Numbered from the stretch's first letter, positions 23,323 through 35,604 are shown. The stretch is DNA of 64,000 nt from Dama dama (GCF_033118175.1 NC_083681.1:13348001-13412000), one strand, 5' to 3'. A program made the numbers and translations. The notes: generated by a model from the letters alone, not told the origin.

Positions 23323-23370
23323 AAAACCATTATACTGTTTCTATTCAAAATATATATTGAGACAAACATT

Positions 23371-24672
23371 TCAGTTCAGTCACTCAGCTATGTCTGACTC
23401 TTTCAAGCCCATGGACTGCAGCACACCAGGCTTCCCTTTTCATCACCAACCCCTGGAGCTTGCTCACACTCATGTCCATCAAGTCGGTGATGCCATCCGA
23501 CCATCTCATCCTCTGTCGTCCCCTTCTCCTCCCGCATTCAATCTTTCCCAGCATCAGGGTTGTTTTCAATGAGTCAGTTCTTTGAATAGGGTGGCTGAAG
23601 TATTGGAGTTTCAGCTTTAGTATCAGTCCTTCCAATGAATATTCAGGACTGATTTCCTTTAGGATGTTCTGGTTGGATCTCCTTGCAGTCCAAGGGACTC
23701 TCAAGAGTCTTCTTCAACACCATGGTTCATAAGCATAAATTCTTTGGTGCTCAGCTTTCTTTATATTCCAACTTTCACATCCGTACATGACTACTGAAAA
23801 AACCATAGCTTGATTTTGATGAATCTTTCTCAGCAAAGTGATATCTCTTCTTCTTAATATGTTGTCTACATTTGCCATAGCTTTTCTTCTAAGGAGCAAG
23901 CGTCATTTAATTTCATGGCTGCAGTCACCATCTGCAGTGATTTTGGTGCCCCAGAAAATAAAGTCTCTTAGTGTTTCTGTTGTTTCCCCATCTATTTGCC
24001 ATGAAGTGATAGGACCAGATGCCATGATCCTCATTTTCTGAATATTGAATTTTAAGCCACCTTTGAAACTTTCCTCTTTCATCTTCATCAAGAGGCTCTT
24101 CAGTTCCTCTTCATTTTCTGCCATTAGGGTGGCGTCATGTGCATAATCTGAGGTTACCGATATCTCTCCGGCAATCTTGATTCCAGTTTAATCTTTAGCC
24201 AGCCCGGCATTTCCCTTTATATACTCCACATATAAGTTAAATAAGCAGGATGACAATATACAGTCTTGACGTACTCCTTTCCCTCTTTGGAACCAGTCTG
24301 TTGTTTCATGCCTGGTTCTAACCGTTGCTTCTTTATCTTCATGCAGGTTTCTCAGGAGGCAGGTGAGGTGGTCAATTTTACCACACCTTTAAAAATTTTA
24401 CAGAGTTTGCTGTGATCCACACAGTCAAAAGCTTTAATATAGTCAATGAAGCAGAAGTAGATGTTTTTCTGAAATTCCATTGCTTTTTCTATGATCAGAT
24501 GGTTGTTGGTAATTTGATCTCTGGTTCCTCTGCATTTTCTAAGTCCAGCCTGTACTTCTGGAAGTTCTCAGTTCCTGTCCTGCTGAAGTGTAAGTTGAAG
24601 GATTTTGACCATTACCTTGCTAGTATGTGAAATGAGTGGAATTGTGTGGTAGTTTGAACATTCTTTGTGGGA
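23371..24672 (-). mobile_element. BovB LINE, 1.3 kb, antisense
   Basis: From TCAGTTCAGTCACTCAGC the plus strand follows antisense BovB to GTAGTTTGAACATTCTTTG, so it covers the 3' end, the C-terminal region and the whole reverse-transcriptase palm. Minus-strand pieces at 23384-23704, 23714-23899 and 23903-24124 are successive ORF2 parts with frame breaks between them. YADD is lost: antisense of about 24137-24150 reads with an altered base order (GTCATGTGCATAATCTGAGG). Confidence 0.93.
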
Positions 24673-26921
24673 AAATATACGTAATCTAATCATGAGTCAA
24701 AATTATAAAGAAATTTTTCCACATATAAAGCTGCAGGTATAAAATATTAAAACCTAAACTATGACCTTTTAGGGTAAAAATTTGGATTTTACTGAATAAT
24801 TAAATTTATTTGGAAATAAAGGAATTATTAGAAAATAAAGAAATAAAGCCAATATTAGGAAATAAAGTTTATTTCCATTCTCAGTGGCTTTGTTCTGTTC
24901 ATTCAATATTTATACCTTATCAGTGTCTGAGTGAGTGTTATTTGGCTAGTGTGGTGGTACTTAGATCGTTCCTTTAAGAGAGTTCTAGAAGAAACTGTGG
25001 TTCTTTCAATTCTATAAAGAAGTGAAAACAAATTCCATTACTATATAATTATTTTAAAATGAAATTAAGTTTTTGGTGCTTGTAGTGTTGCCAAAATTAT
25101 TTTTGACAATTTCATTTTATGATAGCTCCTAGTGTATTAAGTGAATTACATAAAAACCAACTCATTTTAACAGGCATTTTATAGATTAGAACTGATTATA
25201 GTGGATGAAGAATTAGAATTGGGTACTCTTTAGATGGCGCAATTTAGGGACACAATTCTGTACTGTGTGTTTTTAATATATAACTTTCAACAATAAGCTA
25301 TGTTGAGGATTAGTATATAGCTGTCATTTTAAGAACATCTTTCTTATATATTCTTCAAATTCTGTTTAAAAACATTATTTTCAAAAATTTAATTTGTGCT
25401 ATTCATTGAATTCTTTGACAAAGAACCATGTGGAGTCAGTCCACACCCCCTAAATTCTCATCTCTTCTCATTGCCAGCTCATGAAAGTAAAATAATCATT
25501 CCATTTTTTCTCCTTTTTCCTTTCTTCATCTCTCTTTTAGGGAAAAATATCAATCATTATGCAAAACTACACATAAGAAAGCCAGTGCATAGAAAACTTC
25601 ATGAGTTAAATGATCAGCAAGTAAACATGAAAATAATTGGCTAATACAAAAGGAAAAATGTGACATTAAAAGACTGGTAAAAAGACCAAAAGATACAGAA
25701 AAATAAAAAAGCGTATATGAATATATGTTGAAGTGAGTAAGCACCAATATCATGGTGGAGAACATAATGTGATCTTATTAAAAGTGAAAAATGTGATCAC
25801 TAACTTTCTGAAAGATCAGACATTTCTATATCAAATTATATTTTGTAAATGCATCAACAAAACTATACATTTCTTGTGATATATCCAAGCCTTCCTTTCA
25901 AGATTTTTTTTTTTTTTTTTGGTCAAATGCCTACCCACTCCTATACTGATGCTAATTTGTAGCCAAGTCATCTTGAACCACTTATACCTTGAGCATCTTG
26001 TTCTTTCTTTCATACAAACAGCTAATCACATTATGCCTTGAACTTATATTTCTTACATAAACACTTAACCTAGTTTACTTATATTCACCCTCAAATATTA
26101 TTTTATATTTTGATATTTTTTTGTCACAGAGAGGCTCCCCCTCTTTTGTTCCAGAATATGTTAACCCTACTATACTCTCTTAATAGAGATACTTTAGCAG
26201 TTGTTAAATTTATCCCACTTTACCATAGCTTCTCATTTAACTATTTGTCCTCCTTATAGATGTTTTTAAGAAGAAAGTGATTATTTTTGCTCACTTTTGT
26301 ATCATCAGAAATAAATACATTTCTTAGAATGATCTTCAAATATTGCTTATTGTATTAGGTGGTTAAAGTGAGAATTTTACTCATGGTAAGCAACTTTTGG
26401 TTGTGTGTAAAAATGCAAGTTTATTTATTTGTAAATGCCATTGAGTAGACAAAAAGTGCTTGAATCAAGTCATGGTTTGTCAAAGACTGCTACTACATAG
26501 GTTATAAAGTGATGCTATGATCTTTTTGCAAATTCTTATTTTATCTCACCTGAGACCCATACTATCTATTGCTGGTGCAGTAAATCCTTTAACCCACAGA
26601 GGATACATAGAGTATTTGCACATGAAAGCTTGCAAAGGGATCTACACCTATCTAAAATTTTGCTTTAATCAAATAAACATTTTGTGTATTCTATTAATTA
26701 TAAGACATGCATTTTTGAAAAAGATAGTATGAAATATTGTCAATAAATATATGTTACTTTTAGTACATATTATCTAGAATTGTGTTAGGTACAGATAAAT
26801 GAAAGAAGCAAAAGTTTTGCATCAAAAATGGTCAATTATCTGTTAAAAAATGTCTGTGTCAAAGATGTAGCATTCAAAAAGAAAATATAAAAAGACTTTA
26901 TATAAGCATCAAATTACCTTG
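24673..26921. other. Long unassigned AT-rich stretch
   Basis: No gene or repeat family is recognised. A T-run lies at about 25904-25920. The reading frames found (for example 25396-25644) show no family features. Confidence 0.5.
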
Positions 26922-27739
26922 TTGTTCAGTCAGTCAGTCATGTCTGACTCTCTGCGACACCAAGGACAGTAGCATGCCAGGCTTCCCTGTCCTTCACCAT
27001 CTCCCAGAGCTTGCTCAAACTCATGTCCACTGAGTCGGTCATGTCATCCAAACATCTCATCCTCTGTCGTCTCCTTCTCCTCCTGCCTTCAAAGTGTAAT
27101 GTTTACCTGGAAGTTCTATACTTAATCTCTTTCCCAGCATCAGGGTCTTTTATGAGTTGTTTCTTCTCATCAGATGGCCAAATATTGGAGCTTCAGCTTC
27201 AGCATCAGTCTTTCCAGTGAATATTCAGGACTGATTTCCTTTAGGATTGACAGGTTTAATCTCCTTACAGTCCAAGGGACTCTCAAGAGACTTCTTTAAC
27301 ACCACAGTTCAAATGCATCAATCCTTTGGCACTCATCCTCTTCATGGTCCAACTCTCTCTCACATCCATACATGACTACTGGAAAAAAACATATCCTTGA
27401 CTATACAGACCTTTGTCCTCAAAGTGATGTCTCTGCTTTGTAATATGCTATCTATGTTTGCCATAGCTTTTCTTCCAAGAGGCAAATGTCTTTTAATTTC
27501 ATGGTTGCAATTACAACCTGCAGTTATTTTGGAGCCCAAGAAAATAAACTCGGTCACTGTTTCCATTGTTTCCCCATTTATTTGCCATGAAGTGATGGGA
27601 CCAGATGCTATGATTATTTTTTGAATGTTGAGCTTTAAGCAAGCTTTTTCACTCTCCCTTACACCTACATCAAGAGGCTCTTTAGTTCCTCTTTCCTTTC
27701 TGTCATAAGGGTGGTGTCATCTGCATGTCTGAGGTTATT
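26922..27739 (-). mobile_element. BovB LINE, antisense, with internal filler
   Basis: Antisense BovB from GTTGTTCAGTCAGTCAGTC to GTCATCTGCATGTCTGAGG. At 27089-27124 a foreign 35 bp segment interrupts the otherwise collinear match between CTCCTCCTGCC and TCTTTCCCAGCATCAGGG. The foreign piece matches the reverse complement of unique sequence at 28662-28697 (see findings). The YADD region is at the far right and is broken. Confidence 0.93.
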
Positions 27740-28834
27740 TAAATTTCAAAAATACTTGAAGTGAATTGAAACTCTTTTATTAGCTCTCTATGTTAATGGC
27801 ACCTTTTAAAAGTTGATTATGAAACACTTTCATAAACTGAGATTGCAAGATGATCTTAATTTGATGACCTTAAACTCTGTTTGAGAATGAAAATAGAAGA
27901 ATTCTATTTATTCTCAGTTATTGAAACTTATTTTTTATGGCAATAGAAAATTTGAAGTTTTATTTGACATCATAAAACAAAAGTAGTTTTATTTCTTTGG
28001 TTCTATATTCCAAACATCATTGTGCATGCCATTACTTGAACATTATATTAGGAAAGTAACATTTTATCCTTTTCACCTTTTAAATATTCAATGGTTTTTA
28101 AAACTTCCCTTATAGTCACAGCTTTATGTGTGTTCTTGACTGTTCTATGTAGTTCAACATTGAATAACTTACTGATCGACTTAAAGGCCTTTAGAAAGAA
28201 AAATTATCAAGTGACATAATTTTATTACCTAAGGTAGAAAGGTCAAAAAGATCATATATAGAGACACTGATGTTTTGATGGCTAGCCATTCGGGCTTTTC
28301 AGAGTTGAACATACCTAGATATAAAGTATAACTTATGCAATAGGAAGATACATAACATATAAGCTAAAAGAAGAAATGAAGTAGTTTTGTCTGGGCCCAC
28401 AACTTTTCATGCTATATTTCAAGGACAAGTTTTTAACAAAACAAGGAAATGCAGATTTAATGATAAATCTCTATATAACTGATTATTTCAGATACCGGGG
28501 TAGAAATGTTGTTTTTCTAATAATTGCCTTCAGATGAATAAGGAGAAAATTACAGGTTAGTCTTCTCATAAGTATCATCACTAACTAACAGAAATATATT
28601 TAAAAGGACTGGTTATTTCATTAAAGGACAAAAAGATATAAGCCTTAATTTTAAATAAATTTAGTATAGAACTTCCAGGTAAATAAAGTACTTTGAAAAT
28701 AGTCATTAAATCTCTCTCTCCTTTTGAATTCCTGGGACTAAGTTAATATTCAAATTATGAAAGGGGCCATGCAAACTATTGTGTTATTTACTCACATAGG
28801 TTATCATAAAAATCAGTGTGAATATTTATGCTAT
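27740..28834. other. Unassigned AT-rich stretch
   Basis: No gene or family recognised. It contains the apparent donor (28662-28697) for the filler inside the neighbouring BovB. Confidence 0.5.
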
Positions 28835-28927
28835 TCACCTGAAACTATCTCAACATTGTTAATTGGATATACCCTAGTAGAAAATAAAAAGTAAAAAAAG
28901 AAAAAAGAAAAGAAAGAAAGAAAATAA
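28835..28927 (+). repeat. L1 3' end fragment with A-rich tail
   Basis: CACCTGAAACTATCTCAACATT, then AATTGGATATACCCTAGTAG and an A-rich tail with GAAA units to 28923, follows the layout of an artiodactyl L1 3' end (ACTAACACAACATTGTAAAT, then ACTATACCCCAATAAAAA). Diverged and short. Confidence 0.5.
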
Positions 28928-29014
28928 CAGTGTGATGAAAAGTCTGGATCATATAGTCAAACCAACCTTAACTGAGGTTTGGATTTCTTACTTAATGAAA
29001 GTGTAACTGTAGCT

Positions 29015-29237
29015 ATATACATGCTCTGTCACAACTGACTCTCTGAGACCCTATGAACTATCGCCCCATGAAGCTCCTCTGTTCATAGGATTTTTCAGGC
29101 AGCAATTCTGGGTTGGGTTACTATTTCTTCCTTCAGGGGATCTTCCTGACCCAGGGACTGAACACTTGTCTCCTGAAACTCCTACAGGAGGCGGATTTGT
29201 GGGGGGATTCTTTACCACTGAGCCACTTAGAAATCCC
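29015..29237 (-). mobile_element. Bov-tA SINE, antisense, diverged
   Basis: The order ACTGACTCTCTGAGACCC, AAGCTCCTCTGTTCATAGG, GGGGATCTTCCTGACCCAGG, CTTTACCACTGAGCCACTTAG is antisense Bov-tA with its tRNA-like head on the right. A short duplicated CCTGAAACTCC/TCCTACAGGAGG segment lies in the head. Confidence 0.85.
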
Positions 29238-29239
29238 AA

Positions 29240-29402
29240 CTATAGTTAAGTTACATAACAAATCTGCTTCTGAAGCTCTGCATCAGTGAAATGAAGATAC
29301 AAGACTTTCAGACGAATTCAGGGTTTCAAATGAGTTTGTATATGCAGAGTACTTAGTACAAGGTCTGGTACACAACAGGCATTTAATAAATGAACCTACT
29401 GT
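29240..29402 (+). repeat. Probable MIR SINE remnant
   Basis: GTTAAGTTACATAACAAATC, CATCAGTGAAATGAAG, and AGTACTTAGTACAAGGTCTGG, ACACAACAGGCATTTAATAAATG follow the MIR 3' half. Old and diverged. Confidence 0.6.
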
Positions 29403-29741
29403 ACTTTGTACTTTATGGCAAATGTATGAATACAACATGACATTTGACTGAAATGCTAGAACATGGGTAACAAAATAAGCTAAATAGACATAAAAAAGCA
29501 AAAATAGTACTCTACACTAAAATATTGAAATCTTTCAAATATTTTAAAAAAGCAATATATCTTACAATAATATTTTTAAAATAATATTTCAAAAAAGAGA
29601 TGAGAAGGTAATATATTTTTCCCAAAATTTTGTATGAGAATGTCATAACCATGAAACCAAAATCTGACAGATATTATAAGAATAAAAATCATGAAACTTT
29701 TTGCAAAAATATGTAAGAAAATAGAACCAATTAAACTTGTG
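29403..29741. other. Unassigned AT-rich stretch
   Basis: Nothing recognisable apart from very high A+T content. Confidence 0.5.
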
Positions 29742-29950
29742 GTGGTTGTTTAGTTGCTAAGTCATGTCTAACTCTTGCAACCCCATAGACTGTAGCCTGC
29801 CAGGCTCCTCTGCCCATGGGATTTCTCAGGAAAGAATACTGAAGTGGGTTGCCATTTCTTTCTCCAGGGGATTTTCCCTACCAGGGATCCAACTCTGGTC
29901 TCCTGCATTGCAGGTAAATGCTTTACTGACTGAGCTACCAGGGAAGTCCA
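29742..29950 (-). mobile_element. Bov-tA SINE, antisense
   Basis: GTGGTTGTTTAGTTGCTAAG starts the antisense Bov-A part, and CAGGGATCCAACTCTGGTC followed by GACTGAGCTACCAGGGAAG marks the tRNA-like head at the right end. Well preserved. Confidence 0.9.
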
Positions 29951-30472
29951 AACCTAGCAACAAGTAAAAATATATGATGATTGAATTTGCTTTGTCCTAT
30001 TAAAATAATTTGGTTTAAATTTTGAAAATTAATGAATAGAACAATTATATTAAAATTTACACTCAAATTTACATTTAAAATTTCCATTATATCACTTAAT
30101 GCAGGAATATTTTCAACATCTTTATATACCATTTTGGATAAAGCTCACAGGAAATAAAAAATAAGAAGGGCTTCCTAAAAATAAAACCAACAGCTAACCA
30201 ACAACCAAACTAGAGTTAACACAAAATTTAATGGAGAAATACTGGACATATTCCTCATGAAATCAGAAAAACTTTCTACCCTCACCATTTCTACTTATTA
30301 TTGTCCTAGATATCTTATTGTAATGAATTTTTTAAAAAGGCACAATTTGAAAAACAACATAAAACTCTCTGCATATACTGACTTTACTTAATACAAAATT
30401 TTACAAAATCATTTTTAAAATAAACAACTAATAAGTTACTTTAGCAACATATCCTGATATAAGGTCAAGCAA

Positions 30473-31382
30473 TGAGTACGTCAAGGCTGTATATTGTCAT
30501 CATTCTTATTTAAATTATATGCAGAGTACATCATGAAAAATGCTGGACTGGAGGAAGCACAAGCTGGAATCAAGATTGCTGGGAGAAATATCAATAACCT
30601 AAGATATGCAGATGACATCACTCTTATGGCAGAAAGTGAATAACTAAAGAGCCTCTTGATGAAAGTTAAAGAGGAGAGTGAAAAAGTTGGTTTAAAGCTC
30701 AACATTCAGAAAACCAAGATCATGGCATCTGGTGCAATCACTTCATGGCAAATAGATGGGGAAACAGTGGAAACAGTGGCTGACTTTATTTTTCTGGGCT
30801 CCAAAATCACTGCAGATGGTGATTGCAGCCATGAAATTAAAAGACACTTACTCCTTGGAAGGAAAGTTATGACCAACCTAGACAGCATATTAAAAAGCAG
30901 AGACATTACTTTGTTAACAAAGGTCCATCTAGTCAAGCTGTGGTTTTGCCAGTGGTCATGTATGGATGTGAGAGTTGGACTATAAAGAAAGCTGAGCACT
31001 GAAGAATTGATGCCTTTGAACTCTGGTGTTGGAGAAGACTCTGAGAGTCCCTTGGACTGTGAGGAGATCCAACCAGTCCATCCTAAAAGAGATCAGTCCT
31101 GGGTGTTCATTAGAAGGACTGATGTTGAAGCTGAGACTCCAATACTGTGGCTGCCTGATGAGAAGAGCTGACTCATTTGAAAGGACCCTGAAGCTGGGAA
31201 AGATTGAGGGCAAGAGGAGAAGGGGATGACAGAGGATGAGATGGTTGGATGGCATCATCGACTTGATGGACATGGGTTTGGGTGGACTTCAGGAGTTGGT
31301 GATGGACAGGGAGGCCTGGTGTGCTGCAGTTCATGGAGTCACAAAGAGTTGGACACAACTGAGCGACTGAACTGAACTGAAC
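30473..31382 (+). mobile_element. BovB LINE, 5'-truncated, nested in L1
   Basis: Starts in the reverse-transcriptase palm (GAGTACGTCAAGGCTG) and ends GACTGAACTGAACTGAACT. The motif YADDITLM is read at about 30604-30627 (TATGCAGATGACATCACTCT). A GAATAA change near 30639 makes an early stop in the otherwise conserved ESEEELKSLL segment. Minus-strand frames at 30706-30999 and 30980-31273 are antisense shadows. Its tail abuts 45 bp of L1 and then the next BovB. Confidence 0.95.
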
Positions 31383-31426
31383 TTGTGAAAATCAACTATT
31401 TCCATATATTAAGTATAAAACACAAA

Positions 31427-32726
31427 AATAAAGGCAATGACAAAGAATGTTCAAACTACCACACAAATGCACTCATCTCACTTGCTAGCAAAGTAATGCT
31501 CAAAATGCTGCAAGCCAGGCTTCAACAGTACATGAACCGTGAGCTTCCAGATGTTCAAGGTGGATTTTGAAAAGCAGAGGAACCAGAGATCAAATTGCCA
31601 ACATCTGTTGGATCATAGAAAAAGCAAGAGAATTCCAGAAAACATCTATTTCTGCTTTATTGATTATGCCAAAGCTTTGTGTATCACAATAAACTGTGGA
31701 AAATTCTTAAAGAGGTGGGAATACCAGACCATCTTACCTGTCTCCTGAGAAATCTGTATGCAGGTCAAGAAGCAACAGTTAGAACCAGACATGGAACAAC
31801 AGACTGGTTCCAAGTTGGGAAAGGAGTATGTGAAGGCTATATATTATCACCCTGTTTATTTAACTTATATGCAGAGTACATCATGCAAAATGCTGGGCTG
31901 GATGAAGCACAAGCTGGAATCAAGATTGCTGGGAGAAATATCAATAACCTCAGATATGCAGATGACACCACCCTTATGGCAGAAAGTGAAGAAAAACTAA
32001 AGAGCCTATTGATGAAAGTGAAAGAGGAGAGTGAAAAAGCTGGTTTAAAACTCAACATTCAAAAAATGAAAATCATGTCATCTGGTCCCATCACTTCATG
32101 GCAAATAGACCGGGAAACAATGGAATCAGTGACACACTTTATTTTCTTGGGCTCCAAAATCACTGCAAATGGTGACTGCAGCTGTGAAATTAAAAGACGC
32201 TTACTCCCTGGAAGAAAAGCTATGACCAACCTTAAACAGCATAATGAAAAGCAGAGAGATTACTTTGCCAACAAAGGTCTGTCTAGTCAAAGCTATGCTT
32301 TATGCACTAGTCATGTATGGATATGAGAGTTGGACTATAAAGAAAGCTGAGCACCAAATATTAATGCTTTTGAACTGTGGTGTTGGAGAAGACTCCTGAG
32401 AGCCCCTGAACTCAACCAGTCTGTCCTAAAGGAAATCAGTCCTGAATATTCATTGGAAGTACTGATGCTGAAGCTGAAACTCCAATACTTTGGCCACCTG
32501 GTGCGGAGAACTGACTCATTGGAAACAATGCTGATGCTGGGAAAGTTTGAAGGCAGGATGAGAAGCGGACGACAGAGGATGAGATGGTTGTATGCTATCA
32601 CCCACTCAATACACATGAGCTTGAGCAATCCGAGTGTTGTTGATGGACAGGGAAGCCTGGCGTGCTGTAGTCCATGGGGTCACAGAGAGTCAGACACGAC
32701 TAAGCAACTGTACTGAACTGAACTGA
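31427..32726 (+). mobile_element. BovB LINE, 1.3 kb, nested in L1, head to tail with previous copy
   Basis: Starts at AGGCAATGACAAAGAATGTTC, upstream of the reverse-transcriptase catalytic region, and ends CAACTGTACTGAACTGAACTGAA. It contains the window's longest continuous BovB-derived reading frame. Only 44 bp of L1 separate it from the BovB before it, in the same orientation. Confidence 0.95.
31430..32640 (+). pseudogene. BovB reverse-transcriptase ORF remnant (215 codons open)
   Basis: The frame 31679-32326 runs through KLWKILKEVGIPDHLTCLL, YILSPCLFNLYAEYIM, NNLRYADDTTLMAESEE (YADD near residue 94) and KAGLKLNIQKMKIM. It shifts out of frame after residue about 185 (KAMTNLKQHNEKQ), where a lost base near 32235 breaks the SILKSRDITL segment. 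Upstream a stop at about 31568 (GGATTTTGAAAAG) cuts the QAGFRKGRGTRDQIAN segment. The endonuclease is missing because of 5' truncation, so it cannot act on its own. Confidence 0.88.
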
Positions 32727-34199
32727 AATCAATTTAAACTAGTTTTAATGTTTTTAATTGGAAAAAAATATTAAAAGAATCATCCAGAGGAAAACTGCAA
32801 TATAGTCTTAAGAGACTTAAAGATTTCTAAATAAATAAGAGTCATACTATTTTCTTTGATGGGAGTCTAAATATTGTTAAAATATAAATTCTCACCAAAT
32901 TCACAAATAAAAGCATCATTATTTTAACCATTTAAAAAAATAGCTATTTTAACCATTTTTAAAAAGTCAGCCTTTTTAAAAAATAGAAATTATCAAGCTG
33001 AGTCTAAGATATGTTAATTAGTTAAAAGTGTCTTGAAAAAGTACAACAAAGTTGGATGTCATACCTACCTAACTTCAATATGAAAAACTTCAATATGAGC
33101 TACAAATGTATCATAACCCAAATAGTACAATATTAGTACAAGAATAATTTAATAAAACCATGGAACATAATACAGTTCACAAATAGACCCATGGTCATAT
33201 GAAAAGTTGACTTTATTGAGGCCTAAATAATTCAGTGAATAAATGAATATATTTTAAGCAAATGCTGTCAAAATAACTAGATATTCATATGAGTAAAAAA
33301 GTAAGCTTCTTCACCTTCCTGAAACCATACAAAAAGAACACTTTAAGAAAAATCAGAGGCTTAAATATAAGGGTATAGAAGATATTTTATAATATAACAA
33401 AAATCCTTAAACAATTTGAAGACACAAACATAAGAAAAATATCAATTAAATAGTCTTCATTAAAATTTTGAAATAGAAGAAAACTTATAGTTATCAAAAC
33501 ATTTTAAATAAAATTAATATGCAAGCCACAGTTTGAAAGAAAATATATTGAATATTTGACAAAGGACTTGTGCCCAAAGTTTATTTTTAAAATTTTTACA
33601 ACTCCAAAATAAAATACAGACAATTAAAATGAGCAAGATACCTGTTGCAAACACTTCATTAAAAAATACATATGAAAGGGTAGTAGTCATAGCAAAAGTT
33701 TCTCAATATTATTAGTCATCAGGAAAATGCTAATTAAAACAAAAAATGAGACAATACCATCTCCACCATACTTTCACAAATATAGCACTGGAACTGTCAT
33801 TTATTTTCATTATGAAAGTAAAATAGTAACACCATTAGAAGAAAATTTCAGAAATTTTTTCATAAAGCTAAATAATAACACTTGTGGTTTTCTATCCATG
33901 AAAAATTAAAATATAATTCCACAAAACTTATATAAGAATGCTGACTTCAGCCATATTAATAACAGTTAAACATGAAACAGCACAAACATATGGTGACAGA
34001 AAAATTGATAACCAAATTGTATCATATCCATAAAATGTAATACTACTTATAAACTAAGGGATAATGGAGTGCAGATACATTCATGCAATAAAACTTATGA
34101 ACAGTATGGACTATACTGAGCAAAATAATAATCTCATTTATAATATGTCACAGTACTAAAGAAATATGTCAGAATTTGCCTGGAAAGTAAAATGAAAGA

Positions 34200-34640
34200 T
34201 CTATTTAAAAGTGATGTTATATCCTATACCTTACATTGGTACTTAATTGTCAAGACATCAGATTTCACATTGCTGTGTCTGCTTTTCATTATGTAGAAGT
34301 TCTATCCAAAATAACCTGCAAAGAAATATTAAAATATATTAAGATATCATTTCACCATTGTATTGATGAATGGGTCCTAATTTTCCCACGACAAAACTGA
34401 GAAAATGTCAACTAAATTATAGCCATGTTTTGCTTTTGTTGTTCTTATACAATGGACACTTTTAGTAGCAGGAACTACATGAACTAATTACAAGAAGAAG
34501 AAGATTTTCTAAATTTGTTTAAAGTTTAATAAGAAGAGAAAAATATCATCTTCATTCCCTGTGAAATAACGATGAACTTAGAGAATACAAATACACCTGG
34601 AAAGTGTGATTGCAAATTCCCAACAAGGACCTAATTTCTT
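34200..34640. other. Unassigned AT-rich stretch
   Basis: Nothing recognisable between the L1 end and the following simple repeat. Confidence 0.45.
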
Positions 34641-34708
34641 AAAATAAATAAATAAATAAAAATAAATGGAATATATATATACATACATATATATATATAT
34701 ATATATAT
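34641..34708. repeat. (AAAT)n and (AT)n microsatellite
   Basis: AATAAATAAATAAATAAA is followed by a mixed ATATAC/AT array to about 34708. Likely length-variable. Confidence 0.9.
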
Positions 34709-34949
34709 GTAGAATAAATACACTTGAATTTCATAGTTTGACCTATCTCATTTGAAGTAAACTATTTTTGTGTTTTTATTTCTCTTTTAAATTAATAAGC
34801 TCTTGATAGAACTGAGGAATAAAAATATCACCGATGGAAACACAGACAAGCAAATGCAGACAAATGGCATCAACCTTTTTCATAACATCTCACCATGTCC
34901 CTTCAACACAAGTCTTCCTAGGGACCTGAGGAAAAGAGGGCAGCTCCCT

Positions 34950-35105
34950 TAGGCCAGTGACTCTCAACCTCGATTGCATACTGGATTCACCAAAAAATTT
35001 TCATATTATACCTCACCTCACAGGAGGTAATTAGGAATTTCTAGCTGCAGGACAGCAGATGACTTAATATTTCACCAACTCTGAGAATTACTGATTTAAA
35101 CTCTT
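34950..35105. repeat. Possible MER5-like hAT transposon remnant
   Basis: GCCAGTGACTCTCAACCTCG at the left and AACTCTGAGAATTACTGATT at the right recall the conserved parts of MER5-type non-autonomous hAT elements. Strongly diverged; family call is tentative. Confidence 0.4.
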
Positions 35106-35163
35106 GTCCTTCAACACGTGGCCAGGTGCTCAAACTCTTAGGATTAAAAAAGCTCTTTTAAGC

Positions 35164-35293
35164 AGGGGATCGGGATGGGGAATACATGTAAATCCATGGC
35201 TCATTCATGTCAATGTATGACAAAACCCACTACAATATTGTAAAGTAATTAGCCTCCAACTAATAAAAATAAATGGAAAAAAAAAAAAAAAGA
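35164..35293 (+). mobile_element. L1 (bovid type) 3' end, 5'-truncated
   Basis: GGGATCGGGATGGGGAATAC, CCATGGCTCATTCATGTCAA, ACAATATTGTAAAGTAATTA and GCCTCCAACTAATAAAAATA followed by an A-run match the 3' UTR end of bovid L1. Only about 130 bp inserted. Well preserved, so among the younger insertions. Confidence 0.85.
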
Positions 35294-35468
35294 GGTCAAC
35301 AATTTCTTGAACAGATAAATAAGTGAGTAGTTCAGTGACATGCTCATTGGTCATGCAAATTCTGAGATCACTCTCTCTTATTTCTCTTATTATAATCCAT
35401 TGTGGGTGCATACTAATAATTTTTAACTGAGGTGCAATAGTGGAGGCCATTATATAAGTGCTATTAAT

Positions 35469-35604
35469 GTTGTCCAGTTGCTAAGTCATGTTTGCCTGTT
35501 TGACTCTTTGCAACCCCATGGATTGCAGCACACCAGGCTCCTCTGTCCTCCACTATCTCCAAAGTTTCTCAAATTCATGTTCATTGAGTTGATGATACTC
35601 TCTG
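35469..35604 (-). mobile_element. BovB 3' fragment, antisense
   Basis: GTTGTCCAGTTGCTAAGTC, GACTCTTTGCAACCCCATGG and CTCAAATTCATGTTCATTGAG are the antisense BovB 3' end. It stops near 35604, where L1 3' UTR sequence takes over. Confidence 0.85.

Larger units (their letters stand above)
30172..34200 (+). mobile_element. Old L1 LINE, sense, split by two BovB copies
   Basis: Three blocks belong to one diverged L1 ORF2: 30172-30472 (AACCAACAGCTAACCAACAA to the region after the reverse-transcriptase palm), 31383-31426 (GAAAATCAACTATTTCCATA), and 32727 to about 34200. The last block has pieces of the ORF2 C-terminal part (CAGGAAAATGCTAATTAAAAC near 33721, and the GTAATACTACTTATAAACTAAG segment near 34038). 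BovB copies at 30473-31382 and 31427-32726 interrupt it. All frames are broken. Dates from well before the BovB insertions. Confidence 0.75.

Noticed and set aside
31679..32326. 215-codon frame with YADD as a possible working reverse transcriptase
   Set aside because: The element is 5'-truncated with no endonuclease, has a stop upstream and a frameshift after the palm.
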